64,000 nt of DNA from Thiothrix nivea DSM 5205 (GTDB taxonomy: Bacteria; Pseudomonadota; Gammaproteobacteria; Thiotrichales; Thiotrichaceae): assembly GCF_000260135.1 (NCBI RefSeq), contig NZ_JH651384.1, positions 1,677,693 through 1,741,692 of the forward strand, in the 5' to 3' direction. The notes under the pieces were generated by a model. That model was given only the letters and a program-made list of their open reading frames with translations. It did not search any database and was not told the DNA's origin. Below are positions 1-9,123 of the stretch, piece by piece. Position 1 is the stretch's first letter. Every line of letters starts with the position of its first letter. Made by a program: the position numbers and the translations under genes.

Positions 1-441
1 GACTTTCTGGATGGTGACGGCGGTAACGATACCCTGAACGGCGGTGATGGCAATGACACACTGGTTGGCGACACTGGCATTGACGTGCTGACCGGTGGCG
101 CTGGCGCTGACCTGTTCCAGTTCTTTGGCCTTGCTGATTCCGGCCTCACACTGGCGACGGCTGATACCATCACTGATTTTGAGTCTGGTACAGACCTAAT
201 CTATGTTGACTTGGCTGCTCCTGTTGCCGACAGTTACCTGGAAGCTGCTGCCGTGGCTGACTTCGCCACCGCTTTGGGCAATGCGAATGCGGCAATGGAC
301 GGTACAGTCGTTTTCTACCTGACCAACGTCGGCAATGATGGCTTGCTGTTTGTGGATACAGACGCAAACGGTTCTGCAAATGAAGTCATCAAGCTGACGG
401 GTATTACTTCAGCCAACTTCGCGTTAACCGACCTCATTTAA
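1..441 (+). CDS. RTX (haemolysin-type) calcium-binding protein, C-terminal part, type I secreted
   Basis: The frame is open from the first base, so this is the 3' end of a longer gene whose start lies outside the window. The first ~35 codons hold glycine/aspartate-rich nonapeptides such as GGDGNDTL and GGAGADLF, which form calcium-binding parallel beta-rolls in RTX proteins. The last ~100 residues are acidic, poor in lysine and arginine, and end in a hydrophobic stretch (FALTDLI), as in C-terminal signals read by type I (ABC/MFP/TolC) exporters. No exporter gene is visible nearby. Two more secreted proteins follow on the same strand. What the protein does outside the cell cannot be told from this fragment. 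Confidence 0.85.
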   Translation, partial: DFLDGDGGNDTLNGGDGNDTLVGDTGIDVLTGGAGADLFQFFGLADSGLTLATADTITDFESGTDLIYVDLAAPVADSYLEAAAVADFATALGNANAAMDGTVVFYLTNVGNDGLLFVDTDANGSANEVIKLTGITSANFALTDLI

Positions 442-500
442 CACGCTCTGCAACAAACCTCCTTCATCAGCCGACAAGGCATAAAAGGAAAGTAAACAGC

Positions 501-533
501 AAAGCCTTGGGCAGCAATGTCCAGGGCTTTTTT
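501..533 (+). terminator. Intrinsic terminator after the first RTX gene
   Basis: AAAGCCTTGG (501-510) pairs with CCAGGGCTTT (521-530) with one mismatch and runs into a T tract to 533. It lies 60 bp after the stop of the upstream RTX gene and before the next gene on the same strand, so it probably separates their transcripts. Confidence 0.7.
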
Positions 534-644
534 CGTGACCACAATCACATCAACAGATACCCCTTATCCATAAAATTAGCTTACAAGGGCAAGACCGTAT
601 AAATTTTCACCCTAGGCAATCAATTTCTACCTGGAGCTAAGCTG

Positions 645-3600
645 ATGGCTACTTATAACGATAAAACAAGCATCGTCGACCTTTACGTCGCATGGTTCAA
701 CCGTGTCCCCGATGTCAAGGGCTACCAATACTGGATCCGAGAATTTGACAATGGTACGTCACTGTCGGCCATGTCCAACGCTTTTTTTACGGCCTCTTAC
801 CAATTCAACACCGATACTGGCTATAGCCCCAATATGAGCGACGAGGCGCTGGTACGCCAGTGGTACGACGGCGTGCTGGGTCGCGGCCCCGGCAGCGACC
901 TGGAACCCACTACGGAAGAAGTGAATTACTGGGTCAGCAAACTGAATCTGGAATTCCACGGCGACAAAGGTGCCACTTTGGTGCAGATGATCCGTGAAAT
1001 CCGTGAGTTTGACACCATGGCCGCCAACCGCCCCGACATCAAATCGGTACAGGACAGGTTCAACAACAAGATGCTGACCGCGTTTGAACTGGTGGAAAAC
1101 CATCATTTCGGCGCTGACCTTAGCCCCGAGGAAAGCATCGTGCTCGGCAAGCGGGTACTGACCAACGTCACCGCCAGCACAAGTTCCGTCGTTGACACTA
1201 TCGAAACCTACCTCGCTGGAGGCTTTACCGACTTAGCGCAAAGCACGTTCCTCCTCACCATCAATAGCGACATTGCCACCGCCAATGTATTCAATGCGCC
1301 AGAAGTGGCCACGGGCGTCCAGGCAGAAACCACCAATACCCTGCAAGACCAAGACATCCTCACCGGGGCAGGGGTGCAGCCCACCCTGAACGCCAGCCTT
1401 GGCAACGCCATCAGTGGCGATACCACCATTAACCCGATCATCCGCGAAGTCGAGGCATTCAACCTCAAGTTCACCGGTTCCGGCAGTAACGCCATCCGCG
1501 TGCTGGATATGAAGGATGTGACCGACACCGATTACGGTATCCGCAGCATTGCCCTGCAACAGGTTAGCGTTACCCATGCCGACAGTGGTTTTGACACCAC
1601 TGTCACTAATATACGCCCCACCAATCAGGCTCCCATCAGTTTGCAAGTTGGCAGCACCCGCGAAGCAGCCAGCATCCGTTTCGGCTTCTATTTCGACAGC
1701 CTTGACAGCGCGCAGGATCAGGCCAGCCTGTGGCTGACCGGCAGTGCCAACCTGCAACGCCTGCAAGTGGAAGAAGTCGGCGGCGACAATGGCTTTGAAA
1801 CCCTTTACCTGTCTTCCAGTGGCAGCCCTAACCAGATTAGCCAACTGGAAACCGAAGATCTGCAAGTGCTGAACATCCTGCACAACAGCAGCGGCGACCA
1901 GAATTTGGTCATCGGCAGTCTGGATGAAGCCGGCTCCCTGCATACAATCAACGCCGCCAACTTCACCGCCAACCTCGACCTGACCCTTGCTCCGGGTCTG
2001 TTGGAAGCTAACCGGGACGGCACAAGTGTCAACACCGCCTTTACTCTGCGCAGCGGTAGCGGTAATGACACCATCCGCATCACCGGCCCGATCGGAACCA
2101 ATGACACGCTGGATGGCGGCGCGGGTCAGGACACACTAGTGCTCGGCAATTACAGCGGCGGCGACCTGCTGACAGGTGCATCATCCCAGCGGGTAACCAA
2201 CTTTGAAGCGTTACAGGTTTTCCGCTTGGCTGAGCCAGGCATTCCCACCAGCTTGAATCAAGTCGACATGCTGAGGCTGGATTTGTCACAGATGGGCGGC
2301 GACCAAAGCATCCTGCTAAGCAACCAAGGTAATCTGGCCGATACCCCCGCCATTTTCGTACTGGATAACCTGAGTGCTGTTGAAGCAACCAACATCAGTA
2401 TCAGCCACAGCAACACCAGCAACAATGCCACCGAAGACACTTATCTGGCTATCGCCAGCGTCCAGGCCGACGTCAACAACGTGGGCATCAACATTACCGG
2501 AAATAGCGCTGACCCACGCTTCAACTTTACCCTACAAACCACTGCAACAAACCCCAGCCTGGCTCCAGCCATTACCAATATCACCCTGACTGATAGCGAC
2601 AGCAGCGACAACAGTATCTATCTGGCCGAATTCGCGGATTATACCGGCGTCATCCGCGTCAACGCCGGCAGCAGCGGGCGATTTCTCAATCTGGACGCAT
2701 CTTCCAACAGCAACATGGCGACCGATGGCAACCTGTTCCAGTTTGATGCCAGCGGTAACAGCGGCGATTTGCGTGGCATCCGCGATGTGGCCAATACAGA
2801 CGTGGTAAGGCTGGTTACAGCCAATATCGACGCCAGCAATTTCAGCGGCAACCTGATAGCGCGGACTGGCAGCGTAGATGGCCAACAAGTGCGCGGGGGT
2901 TCCGGCAACGATACCTTCATCATTGACGCGCTGGAAAACCGCACGGCCGGTCTGGACATGGCAGACACCATCAGTGGCGGCGGCGGCTTCGATACCCTTG
3001 CAGTTGACGGCCATTTCGATGATGACAGCAATGTACAGTCTTTCATCAGCCTCAACAGTAGCAGCCTGGCTCAGGTCACCGGCATTGATGCCATCCGTTT
3101 GGTTGGTAACCATGGTTATGACAATGTTTCTGGAAACAATTACGCTACCGCTTACAACCTGACCCTCAATAATGCGGTGATTGACTCAACCGACAACGGT
3201 GACCGTATCCTGATCGTCAATGACTCGGGACACGACTTGCTGACCAGCCTGGATGCGAATGACACCAGCCTGGATGGCTCCATCGAGGAAGATGGCGTCA
3301 CCATCAACGCCCGCAGCCTGAGCGGTAACAACGCCTTCAATTACGACGGCGAGGAAGGCTATGGCGACAGCCTAGATGTATTCCAGTTTAGTGATACCAG
3401 CCTGCATGGCCAGCATCATATTGATGGAGGTGACACCGACCTTTCCAATAATGCAGTGCAGAACCGGGATGTGCTGCAAATCTTTAACACCGCCCAGGTG
3501 GCGGCTGTGGATCTGCAAAATATCTACAACATCGGCGTGATTGAGTTCCGAACCGACCAGAACAGCCCCCAAACGTTGTCACTGACATTGGACAATAGCG

Positions 3601-4502
3601 TGCTGGATGGTTTTGATACATCCCATCAGGCCAGCAGCGCAGAACGTGAAACGGTTACCATCAGGGCTGTCGATAATGGTACGGCAAATGCGCAGATTAA
3701 CCTTGATGCCTCGCAAGTATCCAACAGTTTCATTCTAGATATTGAATTGGGTGCAGGTAATGACACCGTCCAGGCTGGGGTAGGCAATGATGCCCTCTAT
3801 GGCGGCTACGGCGACGATCAGTTGATGGGCGGGGTTGGTGACGATTTTCTGTCTGGGCAGGAAGGAAATGATACCCTGCATGGCAACGATGGCGCTGACA
3901 GGCTGGAAGGCGGCAATGGCAATGACCATTTGCTGGGCGGAGCCGGCAATGACATCCTGCACGGTAATGTCGGCAATGACACTCTGGAAGGTGGTGCGGG
4001 TGCTGATACCTTGGACGGAGGGGCGGGCAACGATCTGATCCGCTACAGCCAGACTGCTGAAGCCGGTTCGCACGCCAATGTCAGCGGCATATTCAACGCC
4101 ACCGAGGCTGATACATTACTTAATTTTGATGCTGATGGCAGCGATACATTGGTGTTCAGCGGCGATTTCGCCCAAACCAACATGCGCGGCACAATTACCG
4201 CTGGCGTTGTCAACCTGGGCGCTGCCTCCAGCGTTAATCTGGATAATGCTGGCGTTAACGTCGTGGCAATGTTTGATCGCACCGGGGCTAATAATCTGCT
4301 GGATATTGCGCAATTGAATGTTATCACGGTCAATGAGGGGAATGGGGATGAGCGGATTTTCATCTTCAATAACGGTAACCACTCAGCCATCTATCAATTC
4401 AGTGGCGACGGTATCAGTGGGTTGGTGACCGCCAGTGAACTGACGCTGATTGGTGTGGTAACAGACCACGTGTTAAATGCGACGGATATTTACGTCGATT
4501 AA
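645..4502 (+). CDS. Large DUF4214/RTX secreted protein (1285 aa)
   Basis: Secreted surface protein. Residues ~5-190 form a DUF4214-type domain (LYVAWFNR, GYQYWI, DRFNNKM, FGADLSP), a module found in secreted and S-layer or adhesin-like proteins. The middle ~800 residues are a beta-rich region high in Asn, Asp, Ser and Thr, without cysteine. Residues ~1035-1135 hold about ten RTX nonapeptides (GAGNDT, GGYGDDQL, GGAGNDIL), followed by an acidic tail ending DIYVD that fits a type I secretion signal. There is no N-terminal signal peptide, consistent with type I export. The start ATG has GGAG about eight bases upstream. The next gene shares the N-terminal domain but has a different body. An adhesin or surface-layer role is inferred; no enzymatic motif was seen. 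Confidence 0.85.
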   Translation: MATYNDKTSIVDLYVAWFNRVPDVKGYQYWIREFDNGTSLSAMSNAFFTASYQFNTDTGYSPNMSDEALVRQWYDGVLGRGPGSDLEPTTEEVNYWVSKLNLEFHGDKGATLVQMIREIREFDTMAANRPDIKSVQDRFNNKMLTAFELVENHHFGADLSPEESIVLGKRVLTNVTASTSSVVDTIETYLAGGFTDLAQSTFLLTINSDIATANVFNAPEVATGVQAETTNTLQDQDILTGAGVQPTLNASLGNAISGDTTINPIIREVEAFNLKFTGSGSNAIRVLDMKDVTDTDYGIRSIALQQVSVTHADSGFDTTVTNIRPTNQAPISLQVGSTREAASIRFGFYFDSLDSAQDQASLWLTGSANLQRLQVEEVGGDNGFETLYLSSSGSPNQISQLETEDLQVLNILHNSSGDQNLVIGSLDEAGSLHTINAANFTANLDLTLAPGLLEANRDGTSVNTAFTLRSGSGNDTIRITGPIGTNDTLDGGAGQDTLVLGNYSGGDLLTGASSQRVTNFEALQVFRLAEPGIPTSLNQVDMLRLDLSQMGGDQSILLSNQGNLADTPAIFVLDNLSAVEATNISISHSNTSNNATEDTYLAIASVQADVNNVGINITGNSADPRFNFTLQTTATNPSLAPAITNITLTDSDSSDNSIYLAEFADYTGVIRVNAGSSGRFLNLDASSNSNMATDGNLFQFDASGNSGDLRGIRDVANTDVVRLVTANIDASNFSGNLIARTGSVDGQQVRGGSGNDTFIIDALENRTAGLDMADTISGGGGFDTLAVDGHFDDDSNVQSFISLNSSSLAQVTGIDAIRLVGNHGYDNVSGNNYATAYNLTLNNAVIDSTDNGDRILIVNDSGHDLLTSLDANDTSLDGSIEEDGVTINARSLSGNNAFNYDGEEGYGDSLDVFQFSDTSLHGQHHIDGGDTDLSNNAVQNRDVLQIFNTAQVAAVDLQNIYNIGVIEFRTDQNSPQTLSLTLDNSVLDGFDTSHQASSAERETVTIRAVDNGTANAQINLDASQVSNSFILDIELGAGNDTVQAGVGNDALYGGYGDDQLMGGVGDDFLSGQEGNDTLHGNDGADRLEGGNGNDHLLGGAGNDILHGNVGNDTLEGGAGADTLDGGAGNDLIRYSQTAEAGSHANVSGIFNATEADTLLNFDADGSDTLVFSGDFAQTNMRGTITAGVVNLGAASSVNLDNAGVNVVAMFDRTGANNLLDIAQLNVITVNEGNGDERIFIFNNGNHSAIYQFSGDGISGLVTASELTLIGVVTDHVLNATDIYVD
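3747..4041 (+). repeat. RTX nonapeptide repeat array
   Basis: About ten consecutive copies of the GGxGxDxLx nonapeptide are encoded here (GAGNDT through GGAGNDLI). The DNA similarity follows from protein-level repetition; this is not a separate DNA element. Confidence 0.8.
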
Positions 4503-4662
4503 TATTTTTCAAACAATTTGTTTAAAATTCAACGTAATCAGAAAAGAGGGTGATACCTATCACATAAAAATATATGAATCCATACATAATTATAATTATT
4601 GATTACGTAGATGTGCTTAGCATTTTTTTTAACCAAAAACAGAGTTTCGTGGAGCAAACATC

Positions 4663-5703
4663 ATGGCTACAGACCAGATGAACCGAGCTATCGTCGACTT
4701 GTATGTCGCATGGTTCAATCGCGCTCCTGATGTACACGGCTACCAGTACTGGGTGGACGAGTACAACAATAAGGGCGTTTCACTCATTGAGATTTCCAAT
4801 GCATTTTTTAATGCTGCTGTTAGCTTTCCGGAGATGTCCGGCTATTCTGCCGAGATGACCGACAGCGCTTTTATCCGCCAGCTGTATGATGGCCTGATGG
4901 GGCGCGGCCCCGGCAGCGGCGCGGAACCTGACGACATGGAAGTCAATTACTGGACTTTTCGGCTAAAGTCTGAATTCCGGGGCGACAAGGGAGCATTGGT
5001 TATCCAGATGATTGATGAAATCCGCAGCTTTGACGCCAGTAGCAGCCCCGCCATACAGGCCATCCAAGACCGCTTCAATAACAAGATGTCTACAGCGCTG
5101 CAATTGGTGGAAAAGTATCAGTTTGGTGCTGATTTAAGCCCTACCGAAAATATTACGCTGGGTAAACAAATTTTGGCCGTGGTGACTTCAGATCCTGCAT
5201 CAGTTGACCAAGCCATCACAACCTTCCTCAAAACACCACATACAGTCATCGGCACGGAAGGTAATGATGTCCTGAACGCCAGCGCCCGTCCAGATATATT
5301 TGTGTTCGCCGACAACGCTACCCACAACGGCCTTGATACCGTGATTGGCTTTGCCATTGGCGATGCAACAAACGCTGGTGATAAGTTTGATTTCAGTGCA
5401 TTCCTGGATGAGGGAGCTGGGCTTAGCCTCAAACTGGCCAACATTCTCGGCAATAGCCTGACACTGATGGATCCCTTCATCGCGCAAGCAGCCAACATAG
5501 ATGCCCTGCTGTCCCTCAGCCTGAACATTGACAAGGCTGGCAAGGCTGTATTGCTGACGGCTGATGGCGGGGGCAACACCAATATTTTCTATCTGAATGA
5601 CGGAAACAGTAGCGGCATATTGGACAAAGACGAAATAACCCTCGTGGGAGTAGCCCAAGGAGTGGACATATCCAGCCTTGACGCGACTCATTTCATTCTT
5701 TAA
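4663..5703 (+). CDS. DUF4214 secreted protein, short form (346 aa)
   Basis: Paralogue of the preceding gene over the first ~185 residues. Blocks shared nearly word for word include IVDLYVAWFNR, GYQYW, MGRGPGSG, RDKGA-like GDKGA, QDRFNNKM and QFGADLSP. After that comes only a ~150-residue C-terminal domain (TVIGTEGNDVLNASARPDIFV) with one degenerate RTX-like turn and an acidic end (LDATHFIL). There is no N-terminal signal peptide, so type I secretion is again likely. The 160 bp upstream are AT-rich, with AGAGTTTCGTGGAG before the ATG. The pair looks like one targeting or anchoring domain attached to two different C-terminal bodies. Function unknown; surface attachment is inferred from the domain. 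Confidence 0.82.
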   Translation: MATDQMNRAIVDLYVAWFNRAPDVHGYQYWVDEYNNKGVSLIEISNAFFNAAVSFPEMSGYSAEMTDSAFIRQLYDGLMGRGPGSGAEPDDMEVNYWTFRLKSEFRGDKGALVIQMIDEIRSFDASSSPAIQAIQDRFNNKMSTALQLVEKYQFGADLSPTENITLGKQILAVVTSDPASVDQAITTFLKTPHTVIGTEGNDVLNASARPDIFVFADNATHNGLDTVIGFAIGDATNAGDKFDFSAFLDEGAGLSLKLANILGNSLTLMDPFIAQAANIDALLSLSLNIDKAGKAVLLTADGGGNTNIFYLNDGNSSGILDKDEITLVGVAQGVDISSLDATHFIL

Positions 5704-5742
5704 CCCCCCGTATCCGCAAGTTGCCTACAGTTTATTTTAAGT

Positions 5743-5761
5743 CCCCCCTCTCAATGGGGGG
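5743..5761. terminator. GC hairpin between convergent genes
   Basis: Six C (5743-5748) pair with six G (5756-5761) around a 7-nt loop. It lies between the convergent stops of the DUF4214 gene (5703) and the barrel gene (5788). No clear T tract follows on either strand, so a terminator role is only likely. Confidence 0.4.
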
Positions 5762-5787
5762 CTTGCCAGCGCAGCAACAACAAACAT

Positions 5788-7032
5788 TTACCAGCGGTAT
5801 TCTATTCCAACGCTGCCCGAACGGTTGGTCTCAACATCAAACAGGGGGATATTTTTGTCTCCTTGGGCGTTCTGCACATAGCTTATATCCAGCCACAAAC
5901 CTTTGCGGAGGGGTTTGCGTAAGCGCACGCCCGCTTGCCCAAGCGTCTGCACCCTCTTTTTATCCGAAAACAGCTCCGGCGAATAAGGCTCGCTATCGTA
6001 GCGTTTCTTGACACCGACCTCTGCCAAGGCTTGCCAGCCGCTATCAAACACTTTCAGGGCAGCGACGCTGACACCATGAGACTTGCGGTCGCCTCCAGGA
6101 CGTTGATCTTCGGCATGATCGTAGGCAACCTCAGCTTTTACCTGCACCAGGGTAGCGTCCGACACCACCCGTTGGTAACGCAGGTTGCTGCGCGCCACCG
6201 TAGCATCATATTCCGGGCGTCTGGGGTAAGCATCCTGATTCAGCGAAGCCTCCCAATAAAGACGTGAGGTTTCCCCGTCACCAACGGGAAGTGGCGTCAA
6301 TACCTTTACCTGGGTGCTCTCCTGCCACAGATCCCCTTCTATCCAAGTATTTTGGCGGCCAATAGTATAATTTTTTTCATCCGCTGCCTTGTACTGAAGA
6401 CTTAATTCCAATGCCTTGTAACTGAATGCTGAGTTGTCCTTGTAATCACGCTGGTTATACGTTGCCGATGCTTTCAGTGTCGGCAATGTTTCAAACTGAT
6501 GCTCGCGGCTAAGCAGCACATCCGTAAAAGCATCCTCCTTCGCCTTGCTAGGTTCGCCAAGCTCCAGCTCCACCGGCCCTGTTCCCTTGAAATCATCGAT
6601 GGTTAGGGTTCTGTTCCTGACACCTAGATTGATATTACTGCCATAACCAACACTGGCTTGCAACCGTGTTGCACCGTCCAGCCCATTCACGTCATCCTCG
6701 TTGGTAATGCGCTGCGAGCCATTTCCTTGGCGGCCTGAATGTTTTGGCAGATAGCAATTACCCTGCCTGAAATCATTCAGTAACTTGCGCACATACGCTT
6801 GTTCTTGGGGCAAATCCGGATAAGCATCAATAATGCCTTCGAGTTGCTGGTTCAACTCAGCCAATTGCGTATCATTCCGTTTGGCGCAGGCAACAGCAGC
6901 TTGGTCAAGCAACCCACCAATGTCAATAACTCCCGCAGCAACCGCAGGCAAGCAGAAAACAGTCAGTGAACAAGCAACTCCCCATTTCCAAACAACATTG
7001 ATCAAAGTAGGTAGATTATTGTTTTTTGACAC
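5788..7032 (-). CDS. Outer-membrane beta-barrel protein, copy 1 of the FecR/cyclase module
   Basis: Exported outer-membrane protein of 414 aa. The GTG at 7032 shares its G with the TAG stop of the upstream cyclase gene (TAGTG), so translation is probably coupled. The open frame continues further upstream, but that part only overlaps the cyclase end. Residues ~1-35 are a signal peptide ending AVAAG. Residues ~36-105 are helical, with two cysteines (VACAKRND, QGNCYLP). The rest is alternating aromatic/polar beta-strand sequence ending VGIEYRW, the C-terminal aromatic expected of BAM-assembled barrels. It is homologous to the protein at 52565-53803 (CAKRNDTQLAEL versus CEQGDAARLAAL; RPGGDR in both). 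The layout resembles Slam-type or other DUF560-like barrels, but I cannot confirm that family. Confidence 0.75.
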   Translation of the reverse strand: MSKNNNLPTLINVVWKWGVACSLTVFCLPAVAAGVIDIGGLLDQAAVACAKRNDTQLAELNQQLEGIIDAYPDLPQEQAYVRKLLNDFRQGNCYLPKHSGRQGNGSQRITNEDDVNGLDGATRLQASVGYGSNINLGVRNRTLTIDDFKGTGPVELELGEPSKAKEDAFTDVLLSREHQFETLPTLKASATYNQRDYKDNSAFSYKALELSLQYKAADEKNYTIGRQNTWIEGDLWQESTQVKVLTPLPVGDGETSRLYWEASLNQDAYPRRPEYDATVARSNLRYQRVVSDATLVQVKAEVAYDHAEDQRPGGDRKSHGVSVAALKVFDSGWQALAEVGVKKRYDSEPYSPELFSDKKRVQTLGQAGVRLRKPLRKGLWLDISYVQNAQGDKNIPLFDVETNRSGSVGIEYRW

Positions 7033-9026
7033 TACAAGGTTCCGTATTGACCGGGAGCATCCTTTTTGGGCGTGATTCCCGAGTATGTAAAGACACCAAC
7101 TTCTTGGCGGCGTCCACGCAGATAAACCGTGGTTTCCGCATTTAAATTCCATTGCTTTGCCATGGCCGCCGTTGTTTCACTGATAACTAACGGCTCCTGC
7201 AAATCTTTTGCCTTTTCCTGTAGGCGGGCAGCCACATTAACAGCGTCACCAATTGCGGTGTAAGAATGGCGGAAGCGGGTTCCCAGATTACCGACGATAG
7301 CCTCACCTGTATGTATGCCTATCCGAATAGCCACCGGCTCAAATCCATCACCCTCACGTTCCCGGTTAAATGCAGCAATCCCCGCGATCATGTCACGCCC
7401 CGCCTGAATGGCTAGATCGGCATGATTTTCCTGCGGTAATGGAGCATTCCAGAAAGCCATGACGGCATCCCCCATATATTTATCCAGTGTGCCATTTCCG
7501 GCGTATACCGCTTCTGTCAGACGCCCCAGAATTTGCTGGGTAAGGCGGGCAAGCTCTTCCGGCGAAGCAGAATCTTCCGCCCGCCGGGTAAAATTGGCGA
7601 TATCTGCAAACAGGATGGTCAAGGTACAACGCCGCGGTTCCAATAAGCTATTCTTTGGCTGCCGCAATAGGGAATCCAGCACGGTTGCAGGCAAATACCC
7701 CTGGAACAAGGAACGCAGCCGCCTGACGCTCCGTTGCATGACAGCCCATTCGACCGGCACCTGCAAAACCACGAACAAAGCATAACCTAGCAGCGGCAAC
7801 ATCGGCAACCACCATTGCCAGCTTATCCATAACCAATATCCCAACCCAAGCCAGGCTATTGTTAACATTAGCGTCGCTGCCAGCAATGTTACGACACCAC
7901 TCCCCCTTAACAACAAAAAGTAAAGCAATAGCAAGCTGGCTACCGCCCAGGCCGCCGTAGCCCATTCCACCTTGACAATTGGCATGGGTGGCGAATCACC
8001 CAGAAAAGACTCCAGCAACTGCAAATGCACAATTGCCCCTATGCTATTATCACTTAGCGGCGTGCTGTGCTGATCAACTAGCCCCATGGCCGAGCTTCCC
8101 ACGACCACAATCAGGTTTTGCAGTAATGCAGGGTCTACCCGATGTTTAAGGATGTCGGCTGCGGAAATGCTGATTAGGTCATTCTGGGAATAGGGGACGC
8201 GCATAAAACCATCCTTGTCCAGCAATAGTTCCAGTTCTTTACCAAATACAGGCAAAATTTGCACTTGCTGGTAATTAACTGATGGGATGGCGTTTACTCT
8301 CAAGTTATATTCACCGGGTTCGCCGATGGACTCCATCCAGCAACGCAGAATCTCCAAACTGAACATCGGATATGCCTTTCCATCCCAGGCAATGAGTGGC
8401 GGTACTTGGGAAATTTCCCCATCTTCTTTCTTCCGGATGATATGGCCGACGCAAGGAGCTGTTGCCAACCCATCATGATTGGCGACATAGCCAATGGCCT
8501 GGGGAATATGCAAACCGACTGGAATATTATCGACTTTTCCGCCACCCAACACACCACTGGTTATAGTGCTACCCTGCCCTTCCAAAGCAAACAGTTGGGC
8601 AAAAACAAGAGGATACTCATTAGACAAAGCCAATAAGGCTTTGTCACCCTCTGCATCACGTGCAGAAAGAAACGGAATATCAAGACCCGCTGCGGCGATA
8701 TGGTAATCCTTGAACATAACCTCCACTAACTGGGCTATTTGCTGGCGCGACCAAGGCCAATCACCTATTTCAAACAGGCTCTTGTCATCAATGTCAACAA
8801 TCGTGACTGGGGGAGACTGGTTAGTGTGGGCAACCCCATAACGCTGATAAATATTCCAAACACCAGCCTCAATATGGGAAAACCAAGCAGGTTTAAACCA
8901 AAATATCAGGATACCCAAAAAACACAAAATACCTGCCATTAATCCATAGCGGATGCGTTCGCCTTTGAACAGATAGGCATAGGAAAGGTTTTTTACTGGT
9001 AGGTTCAATAAGCCCCCTTGCACCAT
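7032..9026 (-). CDS. CHASE2-domain class III adenylate cyclase, copy 1
   Basis: Inner-membrane sensor enzyme that should make cAMP from ATP. In order: one N-terminal membrane helix (~26-46); an extracytoplasmic CHASE2 sensor domain (~50-345, with VTIVDIDDKS and DWPWSR); three membrane helices (~355-440); and a cytoplasmic cyclase domain (~465-640). LFADIANF and MGDAV carry the metal-binding aspartates. DKYMGD supplies the purine-selecting lysine, SYTAIGD the adenine-type threonine, and NVAARLQ the transition-state Asn and Arg, so the catalytic set looks complete. The start is uncertain: an in-frame TTG at 9008 has a better ribosome site (AAGGGGG) than the ATG at 9026. The barrel gene follows with a 1-nt overlap. 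A strong hairpin separates it from the upstream FecR gene, so it may have its own promoter or depend on readthrough. A paralogue lies at 56662-58635. Confidence 0.9.
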   Translation of the reverse strand: MVQGGLLNLPVKNLSYAYLFKGERIRYGLMAGILCFLGILIFWFKPAWFSHIEAGVWNIYQRYGVAHTNQSPPVTIVDIDDKSLFEIGDWPWSRQQIAQLVEVMFKDYHIAAAGLDIPFLSARDAEGDKALLALSNEYPLVFAQLFALEGQGSTITSGVLGGGKVDNIPVGLHIPQAIGYVANHDGLATAPCVGHIIRKKEDGEISQVPPLIAWDGKAYPMFSLEILRCWMESIGEPGEYNLRVNAIPSVNYQQVQILPVFGKELELLLDKDGFMRVPYSQNDLISISAADILKHRVDPALLQNLIVVVGSSAMGLVDQHSTPLSDNSIGAIVHLQLLESFLGDSPPMPIVKVEWATAAWAVASLLLLYFLLLRGSGVVTLLAATLMLTIAWLGLGYWLWISWQWWLPMLPLLGYALFVVLQVPVEWAVMQRSVRRLRSLFQGYLPATVLDSLLRQPKNSLLEPRRCTLTILFADIANFTRRAEDSASPEELARLTQQILGRLTEAVYAGNGTLDKYMGDAVMAFWNAPLPQENHADLAIQAGRDMIAGIAAFNREREGDGFEPVAIRIGIHTGEAIVGNLGTRFRHSYTAIGDAVNVAARLQEKAKDLQEPLVISETTAAMAKQWNLNAETTVYLRGRRQEVGVFTYSGITPKKDAPGQYGTL

Positions 9027-9072
9027 AAAAACTTACAGATCAATGCATTTTACATTATTAAATAATTAACTT

Positions 9073-9108
9073 GAAGCAAAAAAAGCCCTTTCGGGCTTTT
9101 TTTGCTTC
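9073..9108. terminator. Strong bidirectional intrinsic terminator inside the module
   Basis: Near-perfect palindrome GAAGCAAAAAAAGCCC / GGGCTTTTTTTGCTTC around TTTC, with A and T tracts built into the stem, so it works as a terminator in either direction. It sits between the FecR gene stop (9124) and the cyclase start (9026), both on the minus strand. It should cut most FecR transcripts before the cyclase. Confidence 0.85.
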
Positions 9109-9123
9109 ATTCTAGGAATAAGG

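Noticed and set aside
1233-1943. A 236-codon minus-strand frame inside the large DUF4214/RTX gene
   Set aside because: Shadow of a well-supported gene; no start context or family match.
3747-4041. GGNAATGAC-type DNA repeats as a mobile or regulatory repeat
   Set aside because: Fully explained by calcium-binding RTX nonapeptides.
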